A DNA stretch of 64,000 bases, taken from NCBI GenBank assembly GCA_030019255.1, contig JASEFK010000005.1, positions 1 through 64,000 of the forward strand, given 5' to 3'. This stretch comes from Actinomycetota bacterium (GTDB taxonomy: Bacteria > Actinomycetota > Geothermincolia > Geothermincolales > RBG-13-55-18). The number at the start of each line of letters is the position of its first letter. Positions within the stretch are counted from its first letter, which is position 1. Below the pieces are notes generated by a model that was given only the letters and a program-made list of their open reading frames with translations, was not told the DNA's origin and did not search any database. Positions 51,761-60,594 of this stretch are shown in pieces. The position numbers and the translations under genes are program-made.

Positions 51761-52825
51761 ATGCGTATCGCGGTCATCGCTCCGGTGTGGATACCGGTCC
51801 CGCCCGTGGGCTACGGGGGGATCGAGAGGGTGTTGAAACTCCTGGTGGACGAGTTGGTAAAACGTGGCGAGGAGGTGACCCTCTTCGCTGCCGGTCCCTG
51901 CCACACCCTGGCCCGCCAGGTGATCAGCCTGGAAGAGGCTCCCACCTCCCACATGGGGGAGACCCTTTTCGACGCTTACCACGTGGGGCAGGCCTATAGG
52001 GTCATCGCCTCCGGACCCTATGACCTGGTGCACGATCACTCCGGGTTCCTAGGCCCGGCCTTCGCGGGGCTCATCCCCCAGCCTGTGGTGCACACTCTAC
52101 ACGGCCCCTTTATCGCCGATACGCGACTGTTCTACCGGGCCTTCAAGGACGACTGCTACTACGTGGCCATAAGCAGGAGACAACAGGAGTGCTGCCCGGA
52201 TCTGAACTACCTGGGGGTGGTCCCCAACGCCGTGGACGTGGAGGAACACCACGTCTCCACGGAAAAGGAGGATTACCTGGTGTGTGTGAGCCGCATCTGC
52301 GAGGCCAAGGGGACGGAGCACGCCGTGCGCCTGGCCCGGGAGGCGGGGAGGCGCATCCTTCTGGCGGGTAAGATAGACCCAGGCCGGGACCGCGAATATT
52401 TCGAGCGACGGGTGCGTCCCCTGCTGGACGGCGAGAATGCCGTCTACCTGGGCGAGGTCTCCCAGGAGGAGAAGGTGCGGCTGATCTCGCGGGCCGCCGC
52501 CTTCATCTTCCCCATCCAGTGGGAGGAACCCTTCGGCCTGGTGATGGCCGAGTCCCTGGCCTGCGGGACGCCGGTGCTGGCCACGCGTTGGGGGGCGGCG
52601 CCGGAGGTCGTGGAACACGGGGTCACCGGTTTCCTGGCCGATACGCCGGACGGACTCCTGCCTTTCCTGGACCGCATCGACGAGATCGACCCCCTGACCT
52701 GCCGCAGAGTGGCCGAGGAGAGGTTCAGCCCACGCGCCATGGCCGAGGCCTATATGGAAATATATTCCAAGGCGATGGACCTGCACCTCAAGCGCCTGCG
52801 CCCAGTGCATGCACGGCCCGCCTGA
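51761..52825 (+). CDS. GT4-family glycosyltransferase
   Basis: 354 residues of the GT-B fold: IAVIAPVWIPVPPVGYGGIE with the donor loop, DLVHDHSGFLGP, HTLHGPF, then in the C-terminal domain VSRICEAKGTEHAVRLA, FPIQWEEPFGLVMAESLACG (the E-x7-E sugar-nucleotide motif) and TRWGAAPEVVEHGVTG. It adds a sugar to an unknown acceptor. GGAGGAGG nine bases before the ATG sets the start over a TTG that abuts it. A debranching-type gene lies opposite, so trehalose or glucan chemistry is possible. Confidence 0.9.
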   Translation: MRIAVIAPVWIPVPPVGYGGIERVLKLLVDELVKRGEEVTLFAAGPCHTLARQVISLEEAPTSHMGETLFDAYHVGQAYRVIASGPYDLVHDHSGFLGPAFAGLIPQPVVHTLHGPFIADTRLFYRAFKDDCYYVAISRRQQECCPDLNYLGVVPNAVDVEEHHVSTEKEDYLVCVSRICEAKGTEHAVRLAREAGRRILLAGKIDPGRDREYFERRVRPLLDGENAVYLGEVSQEEKVRLISRAAAFIFPIQWEEPFGLVMAESLACGTPVLATRWGAAPEVVEHGVTGFLADTPDGLLPFLDRIDEIDPLTCRRVAEERFSPRAMAEAYMEIYSKAMDLHLKRLRPVHARPA

Positions 52826-52949
52826 GGAATCCGGCCACCCACCCTGACCGGCCTCCTTGCCCGCAAGGCCCCGCGGTTATACATTTACGCCCGGGAGGGG
52901 ATCCCGGAGTAACGGTCTCTTTTCCCCCGGAAGGAAAGAGGCGCAGAAG

Positions 52950-54056
52950 ATGCATTACGACGCGGTGGTGGTGGGGGCGGGCCCCGCCGGATGCATGGCC
53001 ACCAGGGAGCTCGCCGGGAGGGGTTTCAAGGTGCTCCTCCTGGAGAAGGGCAGGCTTCCCCGGGAGAAGGCCTGCATGGGGTTGCTGTCCCCGGAAGGCA
53101 GGCGGATATTGGAGGAGAATTTCGGTCCTCTACCCCCGGAATGCCTGGAGGAGCCGGGCGAGGCACTGGGAGTGGCGGTTCTGAGCGAGGGTGGGGGTGA
53201 ATACCATCTTCCCTTCCACGGCGCGGGTGCCTGGGTGAGGCGCGCCTCGCTGGACGCTTTCCTGGCCCGCTCCAGCGGCGCGGAGGTCCGGGACGGCTGC
53301 GAGGTGGTGGACATAACCCCGGGCCGTTTCCACGTCCGGCTACGGTTCCGGCGGGGGAGCGAGGAAGGGGAAGTGGAGGCCACCTACCTGGTGGGGGCGG
53401 ACGGAGCGGAGAGCATGGTGTCCAGGTATGTCCGTCCCGAGTTCTACCGCCTTTACGCGCGTCCCTTTCTGAGGCACACCATGCTGGTGCTCTCGGAGGG
53501 GGAGGCGGACTGGGATCCCCGCCGGCTGGGGATGGTCCTCCGGAGGCGGGGGTCAGGCCTTCTGCGCTTCTTCGTGCGGGGCGGGACGGTGGGGATGGCG
53601 GTGAGTTACGGAGAGGGCGGGGACTGGCGCGAGGAGCTGGAGTGGATGCGGGAGTTCCTCTCCCGCCGCATCGGCATGGAATTGAGGGGGGAACCCGTGC
53701 GCTTGGCCTCCGCTTCCAACCGCATGGGAACGGGTGGAAGGTATAACCTGGGGGCGGGCAGCGCCCTCCTGGCGGGAGAGGCGGCCGGGTTTCTGGATCC
53801 CTGGGGTTTCGGAATCCGCCTGGCCCTGGAGAGCGGCAGGCTGGCCGCGGAGTGCATCGCCGAGAGCGCGGGAGAGAACGTCAACCCCCACCTCCACTAC
53901 CTCCGCCGCGCACAGCCCCTGCTGGAGGGAATCGCGGCGCGGAAGAGGAAGCCCTTTGGAAGGGTGGGGGAGCTGAACGTGAGCGGGTGGGCCGGTGACC
54001 AGGGGCGCGCGGCGCGAAGGGATTTCCGTTCCCTCCGGCGGCGCCTCAACTCCTGA
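52950..54056 (+). CDS. Geranylgeranyl-reductase-family FAD oxidoreductase
   Basis: 368 residues: the dinucleotide motif YDAVVVGAGPAGCMATREL at the N terminus, EKGRLPREKACMGLLSP (the cysteine-bearing family motif), YLVGADGAESMVSRYV, and the second FAD motif ALLAGEAAGFLDPWGFGI. Family members reduce isoprenoid chains or act as halogenase-like flavoproteins. The isoprenoid substrate here is unknown. RBS GGAAAGAGG. Confidence 0.85.
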   Translation: MHYDAVVVGAGPAGCMATRELAGRGFKVLLLEKGRLPREKACMGLLSPEGRRILEENFGPLPPECLEEPGEALGVAVLSEGGGEYHLPFHGAGAWVRRASLDAFLARSSGAEVRDGCEVVDITPGRFHVRLRFRRGSEEGEVEATYLVGADGAESMVSRYVRPEFYRLYARPFLRHTMLVLSEGEADWDPRRLGMVLRRRGSGLLRFFVRGGTVGMAVSYGEGGDWREELEWMREFLSRRIGMELRGEPVRLASASNRMGTGGRYNLGAGSALLAGEAAGFLDPWGFGIRLALESGRLAAECIAESAGENVNPHLHYLRRAQPLLEGIAARKRKPFGRVGELNVSGWAGDQGRAARRDFRSLRRRLNS

Positions 54057-54080
54057 GAGCCGGCCGCGGAAGATAACCGC

Positions 54081-55193
54081 TCAGGGGGCGAGGGGCCGGT
54101 TGACGTCTATCTCCAGCACCTCCCCGGTGGTGGCCCGCAAGGCGAAGACGATGCCCTTGGTATTATATTCCAGAATGGTCAGTTGCTCCCCCTGGTGAAG
54201 CCCAGTGGTCTGCCTTTCCGGCGCCCCGAATTCCTTGATCACCTCCACCTGGGCGGAACCTATGCCCACCCCCTTGGGGGTCCTGCCGGCATAGGGATGG
54301 CGCAGGCAGATGGAGACCACGGTGTCGAAATCGTCCAGGCCCTTGCCCTTATCCCGGTCCTCCAGGTAAACGGTGAGCTTCCAGGTGCCGTATCCCCAGG
54401 TGTAGGTGGCGTAGACCAGGCCCTCCGTGGTGTGTCCGCTGGAGTCTGGTGTCCCGTACAACTCCCTCACGGAGCGGAAGTCGCTCCCGATGCCGATGCC
54501 TGCGGCGGACTGCCCGGGAAGGATGGGATCCGCCTTGTGGGATCCGAAGAGACCCTCCTCGCCCGGGCCGACCTCTGCCGCCTTCTCCACCGGGCGCAGG
54601 CCTCCGTAGGCGGTCACCACCACCGTGATCACGCCTTCCCGCGGGCTGATGAGGAATTCCACGCCCCGGTCCGCGTAGGAGTAGAGGAGTAGCTCTCCGT
54701 GTTCGGTGGAGGAGGCGGAAATGCTGGGGCAGGGACCGAATTCTACCTCCACCTCCTCGGCTGTGCTCCCTATGCCCACGCCGCCCGAGGTCCTTCCGGC
54801 GTAGGGCGAGGAGACCTCCACCGCCCCCACCTCGTCCTCCGGGTCCAGGTACCCGTTGCCCTGGTCGTAGAGGGTTACCACCAGGAGCCAGGAAGCGGGG
54901 TCGTCTAACCTTCCCCCCTCGCGCGTACGGCCGTAATAGGCGTAAAGATAACCGCCGTCCCGGCGGTGGTCCTCTGGGTCCCCGTGTACCTCGCGGACGG
55001 CGGAGAAGGTGCTCCCGATCTCGATGTCCGCCGCCGAGTAGCCGGGCACGATGGGGTCCCTTTCCCAGGTGGGGAGGTCTTTACCGCCCTTCCCGCAGCC
55101 GGAGGGGGCGAGCGCCAGGGATAACGCCAGGATGGCCGCCGCCGTGAGTTTCCGGAAGCCGGGCTTGTGGTTCCCATTTATTTCCATGGTCAT
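54081..55193 (-). CDS. Lipoprotein with two tandem homologous modules
   Basis: 370 residues with a lipobox ALAPSGC (Cys near 33). Two modules of about 150 residues share the same landmarks: DPIVPGYSAADIEIGSTFSA / DPILPGQSAAGIGIGSDFRS, and PYAGRTSGGVGIGSTAEEVE / PYAGRTPKGVGIGSAQVEVI. An old internal duplication is clear. No known enzyme motif. The ATG overlaps the stop of the upstream gene (ATGA). No function can be assigned. Confidence 0.78.
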   Translation of the reverse strand: MTMEINGNHKPGFRKLTAAAILALSLALAPSGCGKGGKDLPTWERDPIVPGYSAADIEIGSTFSAVREVHGDPEDHRRDGGYLYAYYGRTREGGRLDDPASWLLVVTLYDQGNGYLDPEDEVGAVEVSSPYAGRTSGGVGIGSTAEEVEVEFGPCPSISASSTEHGELLLYSYADRGVEFLISPREGVITVVVTAYGGLRPVEKAAEVGPGEEGLFGSHKADPILPGQSAAGIGIGSDFRSVRELYGTPDSSGHTTEGLVYATYTWGYGTWKLTVYLEDRDKGKGLDDFDTVVSICLRHPYAGRTPKGVGIGSAQVEVIKEFGAPERQTTGLHQGEQLTILEYNTKGIVFALRATTGEVLEIDVNRPLAP

Positions 55194-55780
55194 GACTGCC
55201 TATTCCTCCCCCTTCCCCCCACGCCTCTCCGGGAATAGGAAACCGGGAGGCCCAGGTACGCGGCCAGGGTTTCCACCACCGCGAAGGCCCGGGCCCGGTT
55301 CTCCGCCGGGGAAGCGGACGTCTCGGAGCGGAAGACCCTGCGCTTCTTTCCTCCCCGCCAGCGGAGATAGACGCGGGCGGAGTAGGAGAGGCTCCTTCCG
55401 GAAGGATTTTCATCCTCCTCCGGGCGTTCTCCGCCCGATTCCACGACCACGATCTCCTCTAGGTCCTCCCGGGGGTGCTTGCGGCGGAAGGGGAGGAAGA
55501 AGCGATACCGTTCCCATACCACGGCTTTCTCTCCCGGGAGGATGACCAAGTAGGTGGGTGAGGAGAAGACGGCCAGGATGCTGTAGAAGAGCAGGGTCAC
55601 GGCGCATATCCCCGTGGCCATGCGGGCGACACCCGCCGTGGCCAGGACGGCGCAGATCACCGCGACATAGAAGACCAGGACATGGAAGACCTCCCAGGGC
55701 CCTCCCCGGATCTCGAATTCCAGGCCCTTTTCCTCACTGCCCGGGCCGGCCGCCATCTTCCTCTCCTTTCGCGCCAGCAT
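55190..55780 (-). CDS. Membrane protein with cytoplasmic PH-like region
   Basis: 196 residues: two adjacent membrane helices (VFHVLVFYVAVICAVLATAG and MATGICAVTLLFYSILAVF), then LVILPGEKAVVWERYRFFLP and a charged domain that reads like a bacterial PH domain. TATAAT at 55793-55798 on the minus strand lies 13 bases before the ATG, so the leader is very short. The gene is translationally coupled to the lipoprotein behind it. Confidence 0.65.
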   Translation of the reverse strand: MLARKERKMAAGPGSEEKGLEFEIRGGPWEVFHVLVFYVAVICAVLATAGVARMATGICAVTLLFYSILAVFSSPTYLVILPGEKAVVWERYRFFLPFRRKHPREDLEEIVVVESGGERPEEDENPSGRSLSYSARVYLRWRGGKKRRVFRSETSASPAENRARAFAVVETLAAYLGLPVSYSRRGVGGRGRNRQS

Positions 55781-55835
55781 GCCCTCGTGAGCGATTATAA
55801 ACCATGACCGGCTCGGGAAACGGCCCGGAAGGGCA

Positions 55836-56090
55836 CTACTCCTCGATGACCTTGTAGACCACGTCGTGTTCGCGGGCGTGCTCGATGACCTTGACCCCGA
55901 CGACGTCGCCGGGGCCCGCCTGCTGGACCTGGCGGTGTTCGATCTGCATGGACTCCACCTTCTGCGTCCAGTCGGAGGTGTGCCCCTTCACGTGTATGGT
56001 ATCCCCGACCTTGAGCTCGTCCTCGAGCTCGATGGCCGCCACGCCCACCTTGCCGAAGTAATGGGTCACCCTTCCCACCTGCTTCTCCAT
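55836..56090 (-). CDS. EF-Tu domain-2-like small protein
   Basis: 84 residues with the beta-barrel pattern of translation-factor domain 2: VGRVTHYFGKVGVAAIELED, LKVGDTIHVKGHTSDW, VESMQIEHRQVQQAGPGD, VGVKV. Such stand-alone proteins are annotated as elongation-factor-like; their role is unknown, though nucleic-acid or protein binding is likely. It ends on an acidic tail. GGGGGAGGTGAAGG precedes the ATG. Confidence 0.8.
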   Translation of the reverse strand: MEKQVGRVTHYFGKVGVAAIELEDELKVGDTIHVKGHTSDWTQKVESMQIEHRQVQQAGPGDVVGVKVIEHAREHDVVYKVIEE

Positions 56091-56592
56091 CCTTCACCTC
56101 CCCCTTTCGGTACGTCCGCCCCTGTCCCGCGCCGGGCAGAGAGGATCTTTTCCGTTCCCAGGGATAATTTCTCCCCCTGCCGCCGACGTCCCTGCATGTT
56201 CCCAACCTACCCGCGCCTACAGCCATTCGCGCCCGGGCGGTGGATCCAACTACCGGGTGCTCGGCGCCTCCCCCAACTCGGTTGTTCCCCATCTCCGACC
56301 GGGATAAACGGCATCGCGGGGGAAATGCGAAAATGTTCGGTCGCCTTTCAGTTCGGTGAGCTCGATTTTTCGCCAGGACGCGGGAGCGACACGATGCTGT
56401 AACTTTACGGCATGCACTTTCAGGGTTGGAAAAGATTAAAAGATCACCCTGTTATCCTGGCGAAACGAGCAAAAACTGGTGGGAAAAAGAAGTTATGGCT
56501 CCAACTCAATACTCTATCCGGAAAAGGACGGTGTGCAATCCCCTTGAAACCGTTATATAATATTCATGTTCCGTCCGAGGCGAGGAGGGTCA
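56091..56592. other. Upstream region of the CsoR/CstR-type gene
   Basis: 502 bases without a gene. TATAAT at 56556-56561 is the likely -10 box of the repressor gene. No G-tract operator is seen before this gene. Confidence 0.45.
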
Positions 56593-56871
56593 ATGCCCGC
56601 GGATGAAGATCCCAGAAAGGCGGTACTGCGCCGTCTTCGCCGCATCGAAGGGCAGGTGCGCGGCATCATCCGCATGGTGGAGGAAGGTAAGGACTGCCGC
56701 GAGGTCCTCAATCAGGTGGCGGCGGTCCGCTCCGCGATGGAGCGGGTGGGAGCGCAAATCATCACCCATCGCATGAAGGAGTGCCTGCGCGTCCACTCGG
56801 AGGACGAGTTCGAGAAGGCGGTGGGAGAAGCCGTGGAGACCTTCCTCCGTTTCACCTCCTCCATGGACTGA
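56593..56871 (+). CDS. CsoR/CstR-family transcriptional repressor
   Basis: A 92-residue all-helical DUF156 repressor: RRLRRIEGQVRGIIRMVEEG, Cys35 in EGKDCREVLNQVAAVRSAM, and THRMKECL with Cys64. In copper-sensing CsoR a His sits four residues before the second Cys; here that residue is Arg60 and His59 is one place off. The persulfide sensor CstR also lacks that His and has the same GKDC pattern. So copper or persulfide are both possible effectors. A CsoR-type operator lies before the next gene, and a CopB-type copper ATPase follows it. The ATG is preceded by GAGGAGGG; an earlier ATG overlaps the -10 box. Confidence 0.85.
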   Translation: MPADEDPRKAVLRRLRRIEGQVRGIIRMVEEGKDCREVLNQVAAVRSAMERVGAQIITHRMKECLRVHSEDEFEKAVGEAVETFLRFTSSMD

Positions 56872-57460
56872 TTGGCGCGGACGGGGGACCAGGTTTGAGC
56901 TGAAGTCGGATCCTCTCTGCCCGGAGGGGGCCAAGTTTTAGAAAACCAACCGCAACGCCCCGAAAATCCACGCCTAAGGGAAGACCTTCAGGCATGCGGA
57001 CCTTTTTCGGGGATCCTCACGCCCGAGGGAATTTCCGAAGACACTTATCTCCATGCCGCTCATCCTCCTACCGGTTGAACGCACGTCAAAGATGCGTTTT
57101 CCTTCCAGGGGTCCTCGCAACGGGGGAGTTGGAGCGTTGAAGCCCGCTGCGGGTTGTGGTAAGAAATACCAAATCATTGTCATTCGTGGTCGTGCGCCGC
57201 CTGCGGTTCGGGTACTTTGGAGCCGTACGGCGCCCGGGATCGTAGGCCTTTTCCGCATCCGGGTTACACCTGTGCTCTTCCCGTGAACCTCCACTCACCG
57301 GTGCAGGAAAACGTTTAATCGGTACCTTGCGCTTCATGGCCGATTTCGTGATCCGAAAGACGTCAATCCCCGAACGAGGGCCGAGCAACATCCGTGGCCG
57401 CTCATCGACTGTCGGGGTTCGCCCGGGGTGAGGGGGATGATCTGGATTAGGTCACGGATA
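56872..57460. other. Intergenic region
   Basis: About 590 bases; small AT-richer segments, no ORF with a ribosome site. The operator and promoter of the oxidoreductase gene begin at its right end. Confidence 0.45.
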
Positions 57461-57478
57461 CCCAAGGGGGTATATTAT
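57461..57478 (+). promoter_or_regulatory. CsoR-type operator overlapping the -10 region
   Basis: gatacccaagggggtata is a near-palindromic ATACCC-n-GGGTAT site, the pattern recognised by CsoR/CstR-family repressors. It runs into tatattatg, a likely -10 box. Repressor binding here would block transcription of the oxidoreductase gene. Confidence 0.65.
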
Positions 57479-57524
57479 GCTCCTGTCTCCTGTTCCTGAT
57501 CCGAGAGAGGCATGGAGGTGGATG

Positions 57525-60500
57525 ATGAAGGTCACCCGCCGGAAGGACCTGGCGCCCTCCCTGCTCTCCGAGCTCGAGGGGCGCTTCGGGGAGCGCGTCA
57601 GCTTCGATGCCGTGGAGAGGTACGTTTATTCCAGGGATATGGGGGAGTTCCCTCCCCTGGTGGGCCGGGTCGTCGGAGGCCTGGCCCAGGCGGTCGTGCA
57701 GGTCCAGGAGGTGGAGGAGCTGGCCTGGCTCCTGAATTTCTCGTCCCGCCACCGAATACCCCTCACCCCGCGGGCCGCGGCCACCAGCGGGTACGGCGGC
57801 GCCGTGCCCGTGCGTGGAGGAATAGTGGTGGACCTCACCAGGCTGAACCGGGTTCTGGAGGTGGACGAGGCGGGGGCGCGGGTGAGGGTGGAACCGGGCG
57901 TGATCTGGTGGAACCTGGAAAAGGAGCTGCGCTCGCGGGGCCTGGCCCTGCGCGCTTATCCCTCCAGCGCCCCTTCCTCCACCGTGGGCGGCTGGGTGGC
58001 CGAAGGGGGTTCGGGTATAGGTGCCTATGGCTACGGGGGAATCCGGGACGTCCTCCTGGGGCTCGAGGTGCTCGGGCCGCGGGGAAAGCTGAGCCTGGAA
58101 GGGGAGGATCTGGACCTTTACGTCGGTTCAGAGGGTATCCTGGGATTTATTACCGAGGTGGAGCTGGCCGTACGCCCCGCCGTGCCGGAGCGGCCCTTCC
58201 TGCTTTCCTTTCCCGACCCCCGCGCGGCGCAGGACTTCATCGATGCCCTCGTCGCGACCTATCCTCCGGGACCGGGAGAATCCGTTACAGGCGGGAGCGG
58301 GAGGAAGACGCAGGAAGGTGGTAGGCGGAGGATCTTCCACCTGCAGGTGATCACCCCGGCGCTGGCTGCGCTCAAGAACCGCACCGCCGACCGGACTTAC
58401 CTTCCCGAGGGATGCTACCTAGTCCTGGTGGTGGTGGAGGGCGAGGACGGAGCGCGGGCGGGAAATGAGCTCTCCCGGCTCGCCTCCTCCCACGGCGGAG
58501 AGACCCTCGGGGAAGAAGGGGCGGAGCGCGAGTGGAAGGAGAGGCTCTACCCCCTGCGCATCAAGAAAGCGGGTCCCTCTGTGGTACCGGCGGAGGCTGA
58601 GGTGCCCACCATCAAGGTGGGCGAGCTCCTGGCGGAGACCGCGCGCCGCCTGCCGGAGCTGGCCCTGGAAGTGGTGGTGGGTGGCAGGGGAACCTCGGTA
58701 TGCCTGGGTTTCATTCCCTGCGACTCGCGGGCCTCCGATTTCACCGTCCGCTTCGCCGCCTCCCTGGAGTTCCTCCGCTTGGCGGAGAGGCTCGGCGGGG
58801 CCCCCTACGGGGTGGGGCTCTACTTCCTCGACCGGGCGGAAAGGAGGCTGGGAAGGTATAAGAGGAAATTAATGGTAAACGCCAAGCGGGAGACGGATCC
58901 CGATTGCTTGCTCAACCCGGGGAAGATACTGGATTCCTGCGCCGATGATCCACGCCTCAAGGCCCTGCGCCTCATGATGAAGGTGGGGAGCCTCTCCCTG
59001 CCCCTGGCCGTTCCCCTGGGACGCCTGGTCCCGGGGGTGCGGGTGATGCGCCGCAGGCTCCCGGAAAGGGTGGAGGAAGCCGCCTTCACCTGCGCCCAGT
59101 GCGGCTACTGCAAGGAGGGGTGCACCCTATTCGCCGGGAGGGGCTGGGAAAGCGCCTCCCCGCGGGGAAAGATGCAGTTCCTGCGGGGCTACGCGCGGGG
59201 GGAGATACCTTTCACGGAGAAGATGTCCAACACCTTCCTCCTCTGCACCACCTGTAAGAAATGTGACCTCGCCTGCCAGACCGACCTGCCCATCGAATCC
59301 ATCTGGGAGGAGATGCGCGGTGAGCTCATCGCCCGGGGGAAGTTCCACACCTTCCCGCCCTTCGAGATGATGGGCGCTTCTTACGACCTGGAGAACAACA
59401 TCTGGGCCGGGTTCGCCGCCGACCGCTCCGCCTGGCTCCCGGAGGACATCAAGCCGTTGGAAAACGGCCCCATCGGGTACTGGGCGGGCTGCACCGCCTC
59501 CTACGTGGAACAGGACATCGCCCGTGGGGCGGTGCGCATCCTCAAGGAAGGAGGCGTGGATTTCGTCTACCTGGGGAACGAGGAGACCTGCTGCGGGGTG
59601 CCCTTCCTCATGAGTGGGAAATGGGACGTCTTCGAGAAGGCCCTGCGCCGCAACATCCGTACCCTGAAGGAGCGCGGCGTGAAGACCCTTTATGCCTCCT
59701 GCCCGGGTTGCTGGGTGACCCTGGCCCACCATTACCGGGAATGGGCGGAGAGGCTGGGCCTGGATTGGGACGTGGAGGTGAAGCACATCTCCCAGCTGGC
59801 TGCCGAGCTGGTAAAAGAAGGAAAGTTGAAGTTCGAACACCCGGTGAACATGAAGGTCACCTGGCACGATCCCTGCCACATCGGCCGCCACGGCGGCATC
59901 TACGAGGAGCCGCGGCAGGTTCTCCAGGTCATTCCCGGACTGGAGCTGGTGGAGATGGAGCACAACCGCGACGAGGGCCTGTGCTGCGGAAGCGTGCTCA
60001 CCCTCATCGGGGAGACCCGTCCCACCTCCGGGCGCATAGCCTCCCGGAGGCTGGCCGAGGCGCGGGCCACCGGCGCCCAGGCCGTGGTCACCACCTGCCC
60101 CTGCTGCGAGTTCCAGCTGCGGGTATGGAACGCCGCGGAGGGGAACGGCCTGAGGATCCTCGATTTCGCGGCGGTGGTGGCCGAGGCCCTGGGGGAGAAA
60201 CTGGAGGACCCCGACCCGCAGGTCCAGGACGCCTGGGCGGTTTTCGACACCATGATCCAGCTGATGACCCCCCAGGGGATGGCCGATTTGGTGTGGGAAT
60301 TCATCGATTCCTTGTCCCCCGTCCTGGGAAGGGTCATGCGCCTGAGGAAGAGAAGCCCCGCCCCTCTCAAGAAGGCCGTGTTCGCCGTCACCGACCGGGT
60401 CATGCCCCTGCTCATGCCCCGCGTGCTCCCGGTGATGATGCCCTGGATGCTTCCCCGCATGATGCCCCTGATGGAAAAGAGGATGCCCACCATGAGCGAT

Positions 60501-60593
60501 TCCATGCGGGAGCTCATGCCAGCCGTCCTCCCCAGGGTGATGGACCGCGTCATGCCCTACATGATGCCCCGCATTCTGCGCTGCATGCTGTGA
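57525..60593 (+). CDS. FAD-linked oxidase / Fe-S / CCG-domain oxidoreductase with Met-Pro-rich tail
   Basis: 1022 residues. The FAD-binding PCMH-type domain is at about 40-215 (ATSGYGGAVPVRGGIVVDL, SSAPSSTVGGWVAEGGSG), followed by the cap domain. Two 4Fe-4S motifs: CAQCGYCKEGC (about 524) and CTTCKKCDLAC (about 574). Two CCG domains: EETCCGVPFLMSG (about 687) and HDPCHIGRHGG...GLCCGSVL (about 781-826). The family includes D-lactate and glycolate dehydrogenases that pass electrons to quinone or heterodisulfide-type acceptors. The last 66 residues hold 17 methionines (MPLLMPRVLPVMMPWM and so on). GGAGGTGG precedes the ATG; the ATG at 57477 lies in the promoter. An apparent CsoR-type operator is upstream. 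Confidence 0.85.
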   Translation: MKVTRRKDLAPSLLSELEGRFGERVSFDAVERYVYSRDMGEFPPLVGRVVGGLAQAVVQVQEVEELAWLLNFSSRHRIPLTPRAAATSGYGGAVPVRGGIVVDLTRLNRVLEVDEAGARVRVEPGVIWWNLEKELRSRGLALRAYPSSAPSSTVGGWVAEGGSGIGAYGYGGIRDVLLGLEVLGPRGKLSLEGEDLDLYVGSEGILGFITEVELAVRPAVPERPFLLSFPDPRAAQDFIDALVATYPPGPGESVTGGSGRKTQEGGRRRIFHLQVITPALAALKNRTADRTYLPEGCYLVLVVVEGEDGARAGNELSRLASSHGGETLGEEGAEREWKERLYPLRIKKAGPSVVPAEAEVPTIKVGELLAETARRLPELALEVVVGGRGTSVCLGFIPCDSRASDFTVRFAASLEFLRLAERLGGAPYGVGLYFLDRAERRLGRYKRKLMVNAKRETDPDCLLNPGKILDSCADDPRLKALRLMMKVGSLSLPLAVPLGRLVPGVRVMRRRLPERVEEAAFTCAQCGYCKEGCTLFAGRGWESASPRGKMQFLRGYARGEIPFTEKMSNTFLLCTTCKKCDLACQTDLPIESIWEEMRGELIARGKFHTFPPFEMMGASYDLENNIWAGFAADRSAWLPEDIKPLENGPIGYWAGCTASYVEQDIARGAVRILKEGGVDFVYLGNEETCCGVPFLMSGKWDVFEKALRRNIRTLKERGVKTLYASCPGCWVTLAHHYREWAERLGLDWDVEVKHISQLAAELVKEGKLKFEHPVNMKVTWHDPCHIGRHGGIYEEPRQVLQVIPGLELVEMEHNRDEGLCCGSVLTLIGETRPTSGRIASRRLAEARATGAQAVVTTCPCCEFQLRVWNAAEGNGLRILDFAAVVAEALGEKLEDPDPQVQDAWAVFDTMIQLMTPQGMADLVWEFIDSLSPVLGRVMRLRKRSPAPLKKAVFAVTDRVMPLLMPRVLPVMMPWMLPRMMPLMEKRMPTMSDSMRELMPAVLPRVMDRVMPYMMPRILRCML

Positions 60594-60594
60594 T

